A DNA stretch of 64,000 nucleotides from Malachius bipustulatus. Lineage: Eukaryota; Arthropoda; Insecta; Coleoptera; Melyridae. The stretch covers positions 744,001-808,000 of the forward strand of contig CAJUUM010000031.1 of the NCBI GenBank assembly GCA_910589415.1, written 5' to 3'. Made by a program: the position numbers and the translations under genes. A model generated the notes under the pieces. The model ran no database searches and had not been told where the DNA came from. It was given only the letters and a program-made list of their open reading frames with translations. Shown here one piece after another: positions 22,310 to 32,316 of the stretch (position 1 is its first letter; every line of letters begins with the position of its first letter).

Positions 22310-25300
22310 CTACTCAGAGTCTGGTGGATCGTCATCATGATATTCCTTCATATCTTTGACGTGCCATTCACCCAGATCAGACCCATCCAAACTTGCAAGA
22401 GCATAAACTAGTTTGGAAATTTTCCGTCTAACTATACATGGTACATATTTCGGAGCAAGCTTAGACGAAAAATTCTTTGATGCGTCAGACAAGACTTTGT
22501 TCCTCTTCCACACTTTCTGTCCGACAGTGAACTCAACTTCCCTTTTTCGGAGGTTATAGGTTCTCATATTCTTCAAGTACGCTGAATGAAGCTTATCGTG
22601 AACATTTCCGAAGATTCCAGAGATACCTTTTATCTCTCTCACATACTCTTCATAGACCTGAGGAAGAATTTCCAGGCTTTCAGGCAGCTTGAAGTTTCCA
22701 TAATATTCTCCGCTAAGAGGTACATAACGAGCAAAATTCAAAAAAGAAGGCACGTGACCGGTCGATTCATGGACAGCTGTATTTATGGCAAACTGTATCT
22801 TCGCTAAGTCCTTATCCCAAGAACGCTGATTTTCCTTTATGTAGCTTCGGATAGCAGTACCTACCGTACGATTTGTACGTTCTACAAAGTTTGCTTGGGG
22901 ATGGTAACGTGCGTTATACCAGATCTTCTGAACCTTGTATTCCTCGGCCAACTTCCTGAATTCGGTTCCAGCAAACTGCGTTCCATTGTCGCAAATTATG
23001 TGCTGAGGCACACCAAAAACTAAGAATATGTGATTCTCAAGAAATTTTACAATGGAAGAAGCCGTTGCATTGCGAAGTGGGTACAAGAGCGTGTACTTTG
23101 TAAAGTAGTCAGACACCACTAACAGATAAGAATTACCAGAAGTAGACCTCACCAAAGGACCCATCAAGTCCATTGCAATAATCTGCCATGGAAACTTCGG
23201 TTTCTTTTCGGAACCCATAAACCCAATACGTGCCTGATTCGAAGCCTTCTGAGCTCCACAAACATCGCATCTTCTCACATACTTTAAAATATCCGTCCTC
23301 ATTCTAGGCCAAAAATAATTATCCTGTACTCTTTTCAATGTCTTATAAAATCCCATGTGTGCGGAAGTCTCTAAATCATGACTCAACCCTATAATCTTCT
23401 TTCGCTGAGACGAAGGTACGAGGAGTTTCCATTCTTTCAAATTCGACTTGAGTGCAATTCGAGGAGCAGTGTGCTTATACACAAGACCATCAATTACTTG
23501 ATACTGAGGATACCTATCAGGAAATTTTTCTATATTCGACCTAAGCTTAAGATACCACTTATCTAGATTATCGATCTCCACTCCCAAAACAGATATGTCC
23601 ACCTCAGGTATCCTGGATAAAGCATCTGGAACAACGTTCAGTTTTCCTTTCTCGTGCACCATATCGAACTGGTATTGAGATAATTTTACCGACCATCTTG
23701 CTAACCTACCACTTGGGTCTTTCAACCTCTCCAGCCACAACAAGGAATAGTGGTCGGTCTTTACCGTAAAACGAACACCCTCTACATACGGTCTAAACTT
23801 CTCAATACTAAACAAAAGTGCAAGAAGCTCACGTTCTGTGACAATATAGTTCCGTTCAGCTCGACTAAGAGATCTGGAGCAATAGGCAATGACAACATCG
23901 GTACCATCATCTGCCTGCTGGGTCAACATTCCCCCAATACCACAGTCCGAAGCATCACAATGAATTGTGAACCTCTTCGAAAAATCAGGACATTTTAATA
24001 TCGGGGTCGAAACCAACGCTTGTTTGATGTCAGTAAAGGCTTTTTCCGCAGCATCATTCCACTCGACTCTCTGCTTCTTACCTTTGCCCTTCATGAGATC
24101 GTTCAATGGCGCTACCAGAGTAGCATGGTGGGAAACAAAACGTCTGTACCACGAACACATGCCAAGAAAGCGTTTGACCTGCGTGGTCGTAGTAGGACGA
24201 GGATATTCGAGCATAACAGCTACTTTTTGCACGTCAGTGCGAAGACCATCCCGATCAACAACAAATCCCAAATAACGAAGTGATTTCTTGAAAAATTCAC
24301 ACTTACGCAAATTAATTGTTAAGTTGGCACTTTTCAGGCATTGGTAAACCTCACGGAGATGCTTGAGGTGTTCTTCGAAAGTTGCCGACACGATGATTAT
24401 ATCGTCAAGGTAAACAAAGACATTGGGTTCAAAGCGAGGCCCCAGAACAGCATCCATCAGCCTCTGTTGGGTTTGAGCGGCATTGCATAACCCAAAAGGC
24501 ATGACATTAAAATGAAATAACCCTCTGCCAGGAACTGAAAAACCTGTTTTTTCCTTGGAACTATCTGCCAATGGAATCTGCCAGAAACTGCTACGAAGGT
24601 CGATAGATGATATATATTTTGCCCCTTTTAACATATTAAGTATCCTATCCACCCTAGGGAGAGGGTAGGAGTCTGGTTTCGTACAAGAATTCAATTTTCT
24701 CCCATCAAAGCAAAAGCGATACTCCCCGTTGGCCTTCTTGACAAGAAGTACCGGAGAACTGTAGGCTCCAGAGGAAGGTTCGACTACTCCCTTTTCCAAC
24801 ATATCATCAAGCTCCCTATTCAAGTGTTCCAAAAGGTACGGAGATAAGGGATACTGCCTAATCTTAAATGGTTTTGAGTCTCCGGTGTCTATCGTATGTA
24901 CAATTTTATTAGTGCGTCCCAACCTTTCCTCAGAGCTAATACCTTCAAACATTTTATAGACGCTATCAATCTGTAGCAACTGACTTTTACTAAATTCCTG
25001 CTCGCTATGAGCACTGCTCTCCATTTCACTGTTAGAGTCTACAAGACTTACTTGAATATTCGAACCGGTACACTGGATCTCCCAAGAATTGTTTTTAAAG
25101 TCTAAAGCTAACTGAAATTGCTGGCAAAAATTGCTCCCCAATAAAATGCTATGATCCAAGGTAGGAACAACATAAAAATTAACGACACGACATATGTCTC
25201 CAATGCAAATTGGCAAATCGAGAACTCCGGATATAGGTTGTTTATTTCCGTCTGCGGTAGTAACATGCTTACAAACACTCTCGTTCAAGCGTAAATTGAA

Positions 25301-25552
25301 TCTTTCCACTGTACGCAGTCCATGCTTTCCAATGACTGAATGGTTCGCCCCAGAATCTACTAAACACACTAAATCAAGGCCAAGTATATTTATTTTAATA
25401 TAAGGTCTATTATCATTAGGTTTCTCAACAAATATAGGTAAAGCTTGCGCAACACTGTCCGAGACGCGTGACTTTTCCGTACTTCTGAAGGCATGGTGCT
25501 CCGAAATAGGTGAACGTCGCCTTCCCACACTCACCTTCGCATTCAGTTTTTT
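22310..25552 (-). CDS. pol: Gypsy Pol polyprotein (protease, RT, RNase H, integrase)
   Basis: The frame is open from 25594, but translation most likely enters by -1 frameshifting at 25546-25552. Counting residues from 25594: protease with DSGA at about 80-83; RT with FCFDGRKLN, VMPFGLCNAAQ and YLDD at 395-398; RNase H starting FTIHCDASD near 543; integrase zinc domain with H739, H746, C776 and C779; DD35E core at D809, D869 and E905; then a C-terminal tail. All catalytic residues are present and no stops interrupt it, so it could be active. It copies the element RNA into DNA and inserts it. Its 3' end lies next to the 47-bp repeats. Confidence 0.93.
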   Translation of the reverse strand, partial: KKLNAKVSVGRRRSPISEHHAFRSTEKSRVSDSVAQALPIFVEKPNDNRPYIKINILGLDLVCLVDSGANHSVIGKHGLRTVERFNLRLNESVCKHVTTADGNKQPISGVLDLPICIGDICRVVNFYVVPTLDHSILLGSNFCQQFQLALDFKNNSWEIQCTGSNIQVSLVDSNSEMESSAHSEQEFSKSQLLQIDSVYKMFEGISSEERLGRTNKIVHTIDTGDSKPFKIRQYPLSPYLLEHLNRELDDMLEKGVVEPSSGAYSSPVLLVKKANGEYRFCFDGRKLNSCTKPDSYPLPRVDRILNMLKGAKYISSIDLRSSFWQIPLADSSKEKTGFSVPGRGLFHFNVMPFGLCNAAQTQQRLMDAVLGPRFEPNVFVYLDDIIIVSATFEEHLKHLREVYQCLKSANLTINLRKCEFFKKSLRYLGFVVDRDGLRTDVQKVAVMLEYPRPTTTTQVKRFLGMCSWYRRFVSHHATLVAPLNDLMKGKGKKQRVEWNDAAEKAFTDIKQALVSTPILKCPDFSKRFTIHCDASDCGIGGMLTQQADDGTDVVIAYCSRSLSRAERNYIVTERELLALLFSIEKFRPYVEGVRFTVKTDHYSLLWLERLKDPSGRLARWSVKLSQYQFDMVHEKGKLNVVPDALSRIPEVDISVLGVEIDNLDKWYLKLRSNIEKFPDRYPQYQVIDGLVYKHTAPRIALKSNLKEWKLLVPSSQRKKIIGLSHDLETSAHMGFYKTLKRVQDNYFWPRMRTDILKYVRRCDVCGAQKASNQARIGFMGSEKKPKFPWQIIAMDLMGPLVRSTSGNSYLLVVSDYFTKYTLLYPLRNATASSIVKFLENHIFLVFGVPQHIICDNGTQFAGTEFRKLAEEYKVQKIWYNARYHPQANFVERTNRTVGTAIRSYIKENQRSWDKDLAKIQFAINTAVHESTGHVPSFLNFARYVPLSGEYYGNFKLPESLEILPQVYEEYVREIKGISGIFGNVHDKLHSAYLKNMRTYNLRKREVEFTVGQKVWKRNKVLSDASKNFSSKLAPKYVPCIVRRKISKLVYALASLDGSDLGEWHVKDMKEYHDDDPPDSE

Positions 25553-26955
25553 GAGCATCCGCATTCCTTCACCGTTACACCATCCTTTCCACACTTAAAA
25601 CAGAATTTCTTCCTTTTCAGCATACAATTTCTAAAGACATGATTTGGTTCACCACAGTTATAACACCTGATAACTGGTGGCACCGAAGGGGTAAAAACGG
25701 CTGGCCTAAACTCAGCGGAAGCAACTGACGATTGCGACCTATTGCGACTCTTGAACTTTGGACTTGGTTTTTGCTTTCTTTTGTTAACGTGTGCTGCTGG
25801 TCCTCCTGATCCACAACTTTCTACGACAGAGACCATCCGTTGGACCGCTGCTGTCCCATCAGAGGATCCGCACGCACACTCACAGCACTCACTAAGACAA
25901 GACACATTTCTCACGTTTTGCCTCTTTCTCAAAAGTTCCGCCTCATCTATCTTTCGACAGGCATTAATTAGCTCTGTTGTGGTATTAAACGACCACATCG
26001 CCAAACGAGAGATGTAATGGGGTAACAAGTTTTTCCTAAGGTATTTGAGCTTGGTACTCTCTGCAACAAAGTGACCTAACTGACTGAACAACGCCTCCAT
26101 GCTTGCACCATATATATGCACTGGTTCGTCTTTCAATTGACGCCTATCCTTAATGCGCTCCCACGTGTACTCAATAAAGTCTGGAGGCAAGAATTCCTTC
26201 TTTAAGAGTTCACACAACGAATCCCAGTCACGGACTTGTGACTTGATCGATCGGTACCAAACCAACGCTGGACCGGTAAAAATTTCCACAGCAGAATCAA
26301 ATAGCTGCTTATTCGTTATTTGTCGTGATGCCGACACTTCTCCTATCCTTTCCAGAAAGGGAAGTAAATCATCCTTTTTTTCACCTGAGAACTGTATACC
26401 AAGTTTATGTACAGGGAATGATCTATCGTGAGTACACTCACGAAGATTGCTTACCGTTGGTACTGTTGACTGAACCACTCTCGAGCTCTGAACACCTATG
26501 TCGAATAAAGTCTGCTCATTGGCAACCTTTTCATCTAACAAAACCTCTAACTCAATGCACGAAGCATATGATTCATCCTTAAAGTTTTTCTTTTCTACCT
26601 CGTCATCAACAACTTTAATTCTCTTCACTCTATTGGTCAGGTAGACAATTCTAGAGCGAATGCGTTTATACAATGAATCGGTACTAGGACCGTCGAACTC
26701 AGCAATCAAATCTTTGAGGGCTTGTATTGTGTTGTCAATAACCGTCTTTTCAGTTTCATAGTCATAAGTGGGATCAACATATTCCAAATGTGGACGCCCC
26801 TTATCTTTTTCCATTAACCGGTGGAGCATCTTACGCTTCTGCGAAGCCTCCTTGCGTTCAGTAATTACACCACGTATTCGAAGCTCATAATTTAACTCTT
26901 CGGACAAAAGGTCAATCGGACGCATATCAGACAAATCCATTTCGGACAATGGCAA
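25543..26955 (-). CDS. gag: Gypsy Gag
   Basis: 470 codons. Residues about 180-330 match the retrotransposon gag capsid region (FSGEKKDDLLPFLERI, GPALVWYRSI, LKKEFLP). A serine/proline/lysine-rich linker follows. The C-terminus has one complete zinc knuckle, CYNCGEPNHVFRNC (about 431-444), and a second with valine in place of histidine (CFKCGKDGVTVKEC, about 452-465), so the second may bind zinc poorly. The start could be the first or the second methionine (residue 6). Gag assembles the virus-like particle and packages RNA. It overlaps pol by the frameshift region. Confidence 0.92.
   Translation of the reverse strand: MPLSEMDLSDMRPIDLLSEELNYELRIRGVITERKEASQKRKMLHRLMEKDKGRPHLEYVDPTYDYETEKTVIDNTIQALKDLIAEFDGPSTDSLYKRIRSRIVYLTNRVKRIKVVDDEVEKKNFKDESYASCIELEVLLDEKVANEQTLFDIGVQSSRVVQSTVPTVSNLRECTHDRSFPVHKLGIQFSGEKKDDLLPFLERIGEVSASRQITNKQLFDSAVEIFTGPALVWYRSIKSQVRDWDSLCELLKKEFLPPDFIEYTWERIKDRRQLKDEPVHIYGASMEALFSQLGHFVAESTKLKYLRKNLLPHYISRLAMWSFNTTTELINACRKIDEAELLRKRQNVRNVSCLSECCECACGSSDGTAAVQRMVSVVESCGSGGPAAHVNKRKQKPSPKFKSRNRSQSSVASAEFRPAVFTPSVPPVIRCYNCGEPNHVFRNCMLKRKKFCFKCGKDGVTVKECGCSKN
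25546..25552 (-). promoter_or_regulatory. Slippery heptamer A AAA AAC for -1 frameshifting
   Basis: In the gag frame the mRNA reads TCA AAA AAC TGA, so the classic A AAA AAC heptamer lies immediately before the gag stop (25543-25545). A slip of -1 gives CTC AAA AAA CTG, which is the pol frame. No stimulatory pseudoknot was assessed. Confidence 0.85.
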
Positions 26956-27406
26956 CTCGAAAACTCAAACTATTCCCCAAACTTCAAGTGCTCGACAACG
27001 ACAAGACACCAACAAAACATACGAGCGAAACAAAAAAAAAAAATTTACAAGAACATTCAACCACAAGGTCTGTGTATCGGATTACTATAATAATCTTGAA
27101 ATTCAAGCAAAACAGAAAATTAATATTTAGAGACACTTGGCTCACACTTACAGTAATTGAAGACGACAGGTATTATCTTCAATAATATTTTTCAATATAT
27201 GTACCTATATCAATAATATATTTCAACAAAATTTTGCCTCAGAATTACCATGTATGCTTATTCAATGAAACAACCAACTATTACAAAAAAAAACACCAAA
27301 TATTACTCAGCACAGATCAGCAGAGCAAATAAGCGATCGAGACATCTACACTACCTAACTATAAATAAATATAAATTCAAACTAAATAACTGAGTCTCAA
27401 TTGAGG
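26956..27406 (-). other. Leader of the gypsy element
   Basis: Non-coding, A-rich 5' untranslated region between the PBS and gag. It probably carries the packaging signal; no specific structure seen. Confidence 0.6.
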
Positions 27407-27424
27407 CCCCCAAGTTGGACGCCA
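27407..27424 (-). promoter_or_regulatory. tRNA primer-binding site
   Basis: On the minus strand, TGGCGTCCAACTTGGGGG lies 6 bp inside the 5' LTR end. It starts with TGG, complementary to a tRNA CCA end. I cannot assign the tRNA. Confidence 0.65.
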
Positions 27425-27430
27425 AATTTG

Positions 27431-29099
27431 TGTGCCGTTCTTTCGCACACTTTATAAGTTTGTCTCGGCTAGCTCGTTTTATGGCACAAAAGGGAGTGGG
27501 AATAACTCAGATTTGAATAAATCTCGATCTCGAAATACAAACCTCTGCGATTCGGCTGGAATAAAAAAACTTGGTGCTAGAAGGTCTAATGGGGCGCCAC
27601 GCTGTTACTTATACTTAAGGGTATGTTTCAAGAGATCATTATTGTCACAACAGCGAAGGGAACAATAAGTTTACCATGGCAAAAGCTGCGCAATAAAAGT
27701 GCTGGCTGAATACACCACTGGGTCAGGCCTAATTATTATTTTTACTATACTCAGCACTCTAACCCTACAAAGTTTCCTAGTCCAGTATTATTGTTATCGT
27801 AATAATTACTAATTACTATTTCAAAGAATGAAAATTAAAATCTCAGTAACAATGATTATTATTATCAATGACCAGTTGTCTGACCTACTTAACACGGGGG
27901 TTACCTATTTAATTAGTATTAGGAGAATGTCGAAAGGATCAACTACCTACTTCAACAATATAAATTTAATGGTATAATATAAATTTGTAAATAAGGTAAC
28001 AAAGGATATAAAATTACATCTGGGTATTTGTACTCCGTCTTCCGTGCACGCAAGAGTAAGTTTACAAGGCCAATATCACAGCCAATTTATCACGAATGGT
28101 GGTTCAAGAACTAGTAATTTAAAAAATGTAAACTTTCAGGTTAGCTGTGGTCTTAACGATTTATCAACCAAATATAATATGAAATAAACGGTATGGCTAA
28201 TCTTGACTAGAGTAATTGAAGTAAATACAAGAGAAAATAGTTTGACTCAGCCTGGATCCAGCGGTGGTAGTTCGGCCGTTCGTGGGTCGAGGGATCAGCT
28301 AGAGCTCGCCAAGCAATGATAATTTGTAGAAAGGAACTGGTGTGCTTTGGGTCTCAGACCAAGGTGTCTAATCCGGTACAGGGAGACAGTGACAGCTTCC
28401 TGGAAGGGCCTTGCTGGAGTGGATGATGAAATTGCAAATTTGAAGAATGGACGAATCAAATCCTGGTCAGTAGCCGAACTGCAGGCCACAATTACTTGGC
28501 TAGGGGTGCAATTCAATATGTAACCTTAACTAAAACCCTGCAAATACATCACATCTATGCAGTTCTATGCTAACAAAAATAGGAGAGCTCAAGAAGACTT
28601 ACCTTAAACGATTAAGGGTTCCCCTTTACCGAATCACAATAGTAAAACAACTAAAATGGCCAATCTAACTAGGGACTACTGCCAATATTATTATAAAGTG
28701 TCTTTTGTGAGAATTTCCTAGTCAAACTTCATGAATTCTACACAAGAAAAAATGCAATTTCTACTTCTTCAAGATGGCTACCTTCTCCTGCCTTATCAGC
28801 ACAACCCACAAAAAACTTCCAGATTATCAAAAGTTCCACTCCTGAAATCTCAACACTAGTGCCATACAGGGGGATCCAAATCTCATGAAGGTGGATGAAT
28901 AAATAACCAGTAACAACAATAATAACTAGAATAATCTAGCAAATGGAGATAAATAAATAAATATTTATATAACCCATAATATCTACAAATTATGATACCT
29001 ATAATAATAATAGGAGACATAATAAATATATACAACAATATAATAATATTACATAAAAGAAGAACAATAATAGCCTGTGATTTTTCACATGCTATACCA
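27431..29099 (-). repeat. 5' LTR of the gypsy element
   Basis: Second copy of the 1669-bp LTR, on the promoter side of this minus-strand element. Its sequence appears identical to 19849-21517. Confidence 0.93.
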
Positions 29100-29232
29100 G
29101 TATAGATCGCAGCATCGAACTGTTTTATCGTACGGATCCATGTCTCGGCTTACGAGACATTGTATCAAGTTTCAATTATTTATCTTGACGCTACTGGGTG
29201 TCTCTGTATGTCCCTTCTTGTCGATTTTCTAG

Positions 29233-29572
29233 ATATTAAACAAACCAAAGAATCTACATCAGCACTGTCAGTTGTCAATCAAACTTCAATATCGGACAGC
29301 GACGGATTTGTTTTCGTTGAACACGAATGTATGTAGATCCGGATGTAGATCCGGTCCCATCGGAACTTATTAATTTCTCTCCTACCTGTCGATTAAATAA
29401 GACACGTTCCGTTGACTATTCTCTTATAGAGCTTGTTATACAGGGTAAGTCGCCATTGTGAAAATTCTGAAAAATAAGTCCTAATTATTGTTTATTTTTA
29501 GCTCTTGGATGTTACCTCAAATCTTGGTTGTTATCTTTATCTCTGGATCACACCGTATCTTTTTATCTATAA
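29233..29572 (+). pseudogene. Candidate spliced gene fragment of unknown function
   Basis: A coding-like stretch follows a gattttctag acceptor at 29232. A good donor (G|GTAAGT at 29445) and acceptor (tttatttttag, ending 29501) bound a 57-nt intron of typical insect size. From ATG 29327 the spliced frame gives a short protein of about 60-70 residues with DPDVDPVPSEL near the start and a hydrophobic segment across the intron, ending at TAA 29570-29572. Upstream coding (SDSDGFVFVEH) is in another frame, so a frameshift near a duplicated 12-mer (ATGTAGATCCGG twice) may have broken a longer protein. I do not recognise the family. Confidence 0.3.
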
Positions 29573-29899
29573 CTATCAGTGTCGTCCCGTAGATCTGAAT
29601 TTGTCATCCGTCGTAAACGACGCAGCCATTTTGAGACGCTAGGAAAAAAGCGAAATAAAATTTCCTTTTTCTTACATCTATCTAAGCCATCCTATAATAC
29701 CTTCGCCCATTCATGGAGGACTAACTCGGTGAATTGGAGATCTTCGATAGCAACAAGGTATTAGTGTATTTTTTTATGAAAAAATACACTATTGAGGACG
29801 ACATCACTTTTCGAAAATCACACAAACTCATCAAATGTCCACCGATCATGACCCCCAGATCACGAAAAAGTGGTTTTTCAAAATTCACCTGCCCACGAT
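29573..29899. other. Non-coding stretch with a short hairpin
   Basis: No gene recognised. A near-perfect hairpin (AGTGTATTTTTT paired with AAAAAATACACT) lies at about 29763-29791. Ends in a TA microsatellite. Confidence 0.4.
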
Positions 29900-29965
29900 A
29901 TATATATATATATCGTATATATATATATTCTAATATACCTATATATATATATATATATAATATAT
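29900..29965. repeat. (TA)n microsatellite
   Basis: Interrupted TA repeat abutting the left end of the hammerhead palindrome. A similar TA run (32298-32318) lies at the right end, so the palindrome may have inserted into or expanded such a tract. Confidence 0.85.
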
Positions 29966-30065
29966 TTGATGAATTTTATTGGGATTTAGGTTCTAATTTA
30001 AATTTGCCACTAAAGATTCTTTACAGAACAAATTAGAAAAACTTTCGTACAGCATGCGAGGAGAA

Positions 30066-30129
30066 GACTGAAGACATGGACGGTACCGTTTCGTCCTTAT
30101 TATGGACTCATCAGCATATCATATCAGTC
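30066..30129 (-). ncRNA. Hammerhead ribozyme, left arm
   Basis: On the minus strand: CUGAUGA, stem II GUCC/GGAC with a 7-nt loop, GAAA, then ACGGUACCGU and GUC cleavage triplet (plus positions 79-81 of the 30001 block, that is 30079-30081). Stem I is GAUAUG/CAUGUC, extended by GACUGA/UCAGUC across a small internal loop. Stem III is a 10-nt palindrome, giving 3 bp plus a GUAC loop in cis or 10 bp between two molecules. Core nucleotides are all canonical. Confidence 0.93.
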
Positions 30130-30989
30130 AGCTCTAAACCACACATGCTATACGAAATTTGGAAGTTCTATGTATTCTAACTGGTGTTGTCGTTTTGTAG
30201 TGGCTTTTAATTTCAAATGAGGGAGTAGGCAACCAGAGAAACGTGCGTGTCTTTTATATAGTATTATCCTCGCTATAACAGTAGAGTTGTCATGGATTTA
30301 TGAACGTTACACTACTAATGCAGAGGTTTCTATTAATTCAAGAACTACACATTGATTCCCATAAGTATATACCTACCCACATTCATTTTCAAGCTGAATT
30401 TTATTGAATTTTTACTGTGTATTTATAAATTAGATGTTATACACGAATTAAGATGTTATGGCACATTTTTTCACCCTGGCCTTTTTAGATTTATAATTAT
30501 TTTTATTGAACCACTTATTTGATTATATAATATATTTGATGAATTTTATTGGGATTTAGGTTCTAATTTAAATTTGCCACTAAAGATTCTTTACAGAACA
30601 AATTAGAAAAACTTTCGTACAGCATGCGTTTTTCTAATTTGTTCTGTAAAGAATCTTTAGTGGCAAATTTAAATTAGAACCTAAATCCCAATAAAATTCA
30701 TCAAATATATATATATTATATAATCAAATAAGTTGTTCAATAAAAATAATTATAAATCTAAAAAGGCCAGGGTGAAAAAATGTGCCATAACATCTTAATT
30801 CGTGTATAACATCTAATTTATAAATACACAGTAAAAATTCAATAAAATTCAGCTTGAAAATGAATGTGGGTAGGTATATACTTATGGGAATCAATGTGTA
30901 GTTCTTGAATTAATAGAAACCTCTGCATTAGTAGTGTAACGTTCATAAATCCATGACAACTCTACTGTTATAGCGAGGATAATACTATA

Positions 30990-31956
30990 CAGTGTGACAA
31001 GTTTCAAAGCAGAACATAGGCGAATAGCATGGGAAATCACATATTTGCAGTTTATTTCTCACCACTTTAATCTACAAGAATGGTAATGGGGTCTATCGAA
31101 AGAGAATTATTTTCTGAACATGTTGATACCAGACACTTAATAATTAACAGGTTCTTTATGATACCAGATTAACTTAAACTTTTCAAAATTAATAGTGTGT
31201 GCGCCCATGACATGCCTAATTCGAATAATTTTGTTACTGTCAAAAGAAACATTTTTAATCCACGTTTCCCTGAAAGGATTGTCAATGAGTAATATTAATG
31301 GCTATTCTAATGCGGGATGCGTGTTTATCGCCGTGGTACTATTAACTGGCCGGTCAGATCTACCGATTTAGCACCTTTCCTTGCTGTGACTATTTTTGGG
31401 ATCTTGGGGTTGCCCTAAAAACAAAATTTACAGAGCTAGACATTGCCGAATGTGCACTCGTTAATAACCAACAACTCGGACAAGTTCGAAGCGCAATTTA
31501 TAAAAGGGTGGGAATATTAATTTCAATATGAAGGACTATTTGAATATTTGTTGTAGTTATTGTTTTAGTTCAATTATATTACGTGTTTATTTTTCATAGT
31601 CAATTTTTGGTAAAACAAAATGATGGTGAATGAGGATTTTCGTCATTTTTTAATGATGTTCAATCAGAATTAAAATAAATTAAATAATTGAAAATATTTG
31701 CTTTGACAGTGAACAAGTTATCAGAATTTAGAATGTCATGGCTGCTCATCTTTTAATTTTGAAAATGTTTAAAATATTCTGTTATGATAGAAAACTGTTA
31801 ATTAGTAGCTATTTTGGTATCAACATGTTCAGAAAATAATTCTCTTTCGATAGATACCATTACCATTCTTGTAGGTAAAAGTGGTGAGAAATAAACTGCA
31901 AATATGTGATTTCCCATGCTATTCGCCTATGTACTGCTTTGAAACTTGTCACTCGG
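30990..31956. mobile_element. 967-bp TA-flanked TIR element in the right arm
   Basis: Begins CAGTGTGACAAG and ends with the complement of CCGAGTGACAAG; the inverted ends continue for about 80 bp. TA duplications are at 30988-30989 and 31957-31958. The uninterrupted site can be read in the left arm (around 30250), confirming exact TA insertion. No transposase frame, so it is non-autonomous. The termini and TA target fit the Tc1/mariner superfamily. A shorter relative is at 62596-62894. Confidence 0.88.
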
Positions 31957-32085
31957 TATAAAAGACACGCACGTTTCTCTGGTTGCCTACTCCCTCATTT
32001 GAAATTAAAGGCCACTACAAAACGACAACACCAGTTAGAATACATAGAACTTCCAAATTTCGTATAGCATGTGTGGTTTAGAGCT

Positions 32086-32149
32086 GACTGATATGATATG
32101 CTGATGAGTCCATAATAAGGACGAAACGGTACCGTCCATGTCTTCAGTC
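32086..32149 (+). ncRNA. Hammerhead ribozyme, right arm
   Basis: Same ribozyme as in the left arm, on the plus strand. CTGATGA is at 32101-32107, GAAA follows GGAC, and the cleavage GTC is at 32134-32136. Stem I pairs 32095-32100 with 32137-32142 and extends with 32086-32091/32144-32149. Core unchanged, so both arms could produce active RNA. The two ribozymes point away from the palindrome centre, as in the 317-bp satellite. Confidence 0.93.
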
Positions 32150-32316
32150 TTCTCCTCGCATGCTGTACGAAAGTTTTTCTAATTTGTTCTGTAAAGAATC
32201 TTTAGTGGCAAATTTAAATTAGAACCTAAATCCCAATAAAATTCATCAAATATATTATATAATCAAATAAGTGGTTCAATAAAAATAATTATAAATCTAT
32301 ATATATATATATATAT

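Larger units (their letters stand above)
19849..29099 (-). mobile_element. Apparently intact Ty3/gypsy LTR retrotransposon, minus strand
   Basis: A 9.25-kb element with two 1669-bp direct LTRs, PBS, gag, pol and PPT in the right order on the minus strand. Both LTRs start TG and end CA in the element's orientation and look identical wherever I compared them, implying recent insertion. Gag (470 codons) and pol (over 1000 codons) are open and overlap through a -1 frameshift site. I do not see matching target duplications (tacag on the left, gtata on the right). No env frame is present. Confidence 0.93.
29958..32298. mobile_element. Palindromic retrozyme-like element with hammerheads
   Basis: The left arm (29958-30611) holds one full 570-bp unit plus about 100 bp of a second copy: the segment starting tatatttgatg at 29961 recurs at 30531. 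A 17-nt spacer (30612-30628) is followed by the inverted arm (30629-32298), which contains a 967-bp TA-flanked insertion absent from the left arm. The right arm also reaches slightly further into the next unit. Each arm has one hammerhead. The arms differ by point changes and TA-run length, so this is not a simple assembly artefact. No protein is encoded. The structure fits known metazoan retrozyme repeats or Penelope pseudo-LTRs; the assignment is inferred. Confidence 0.8.
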
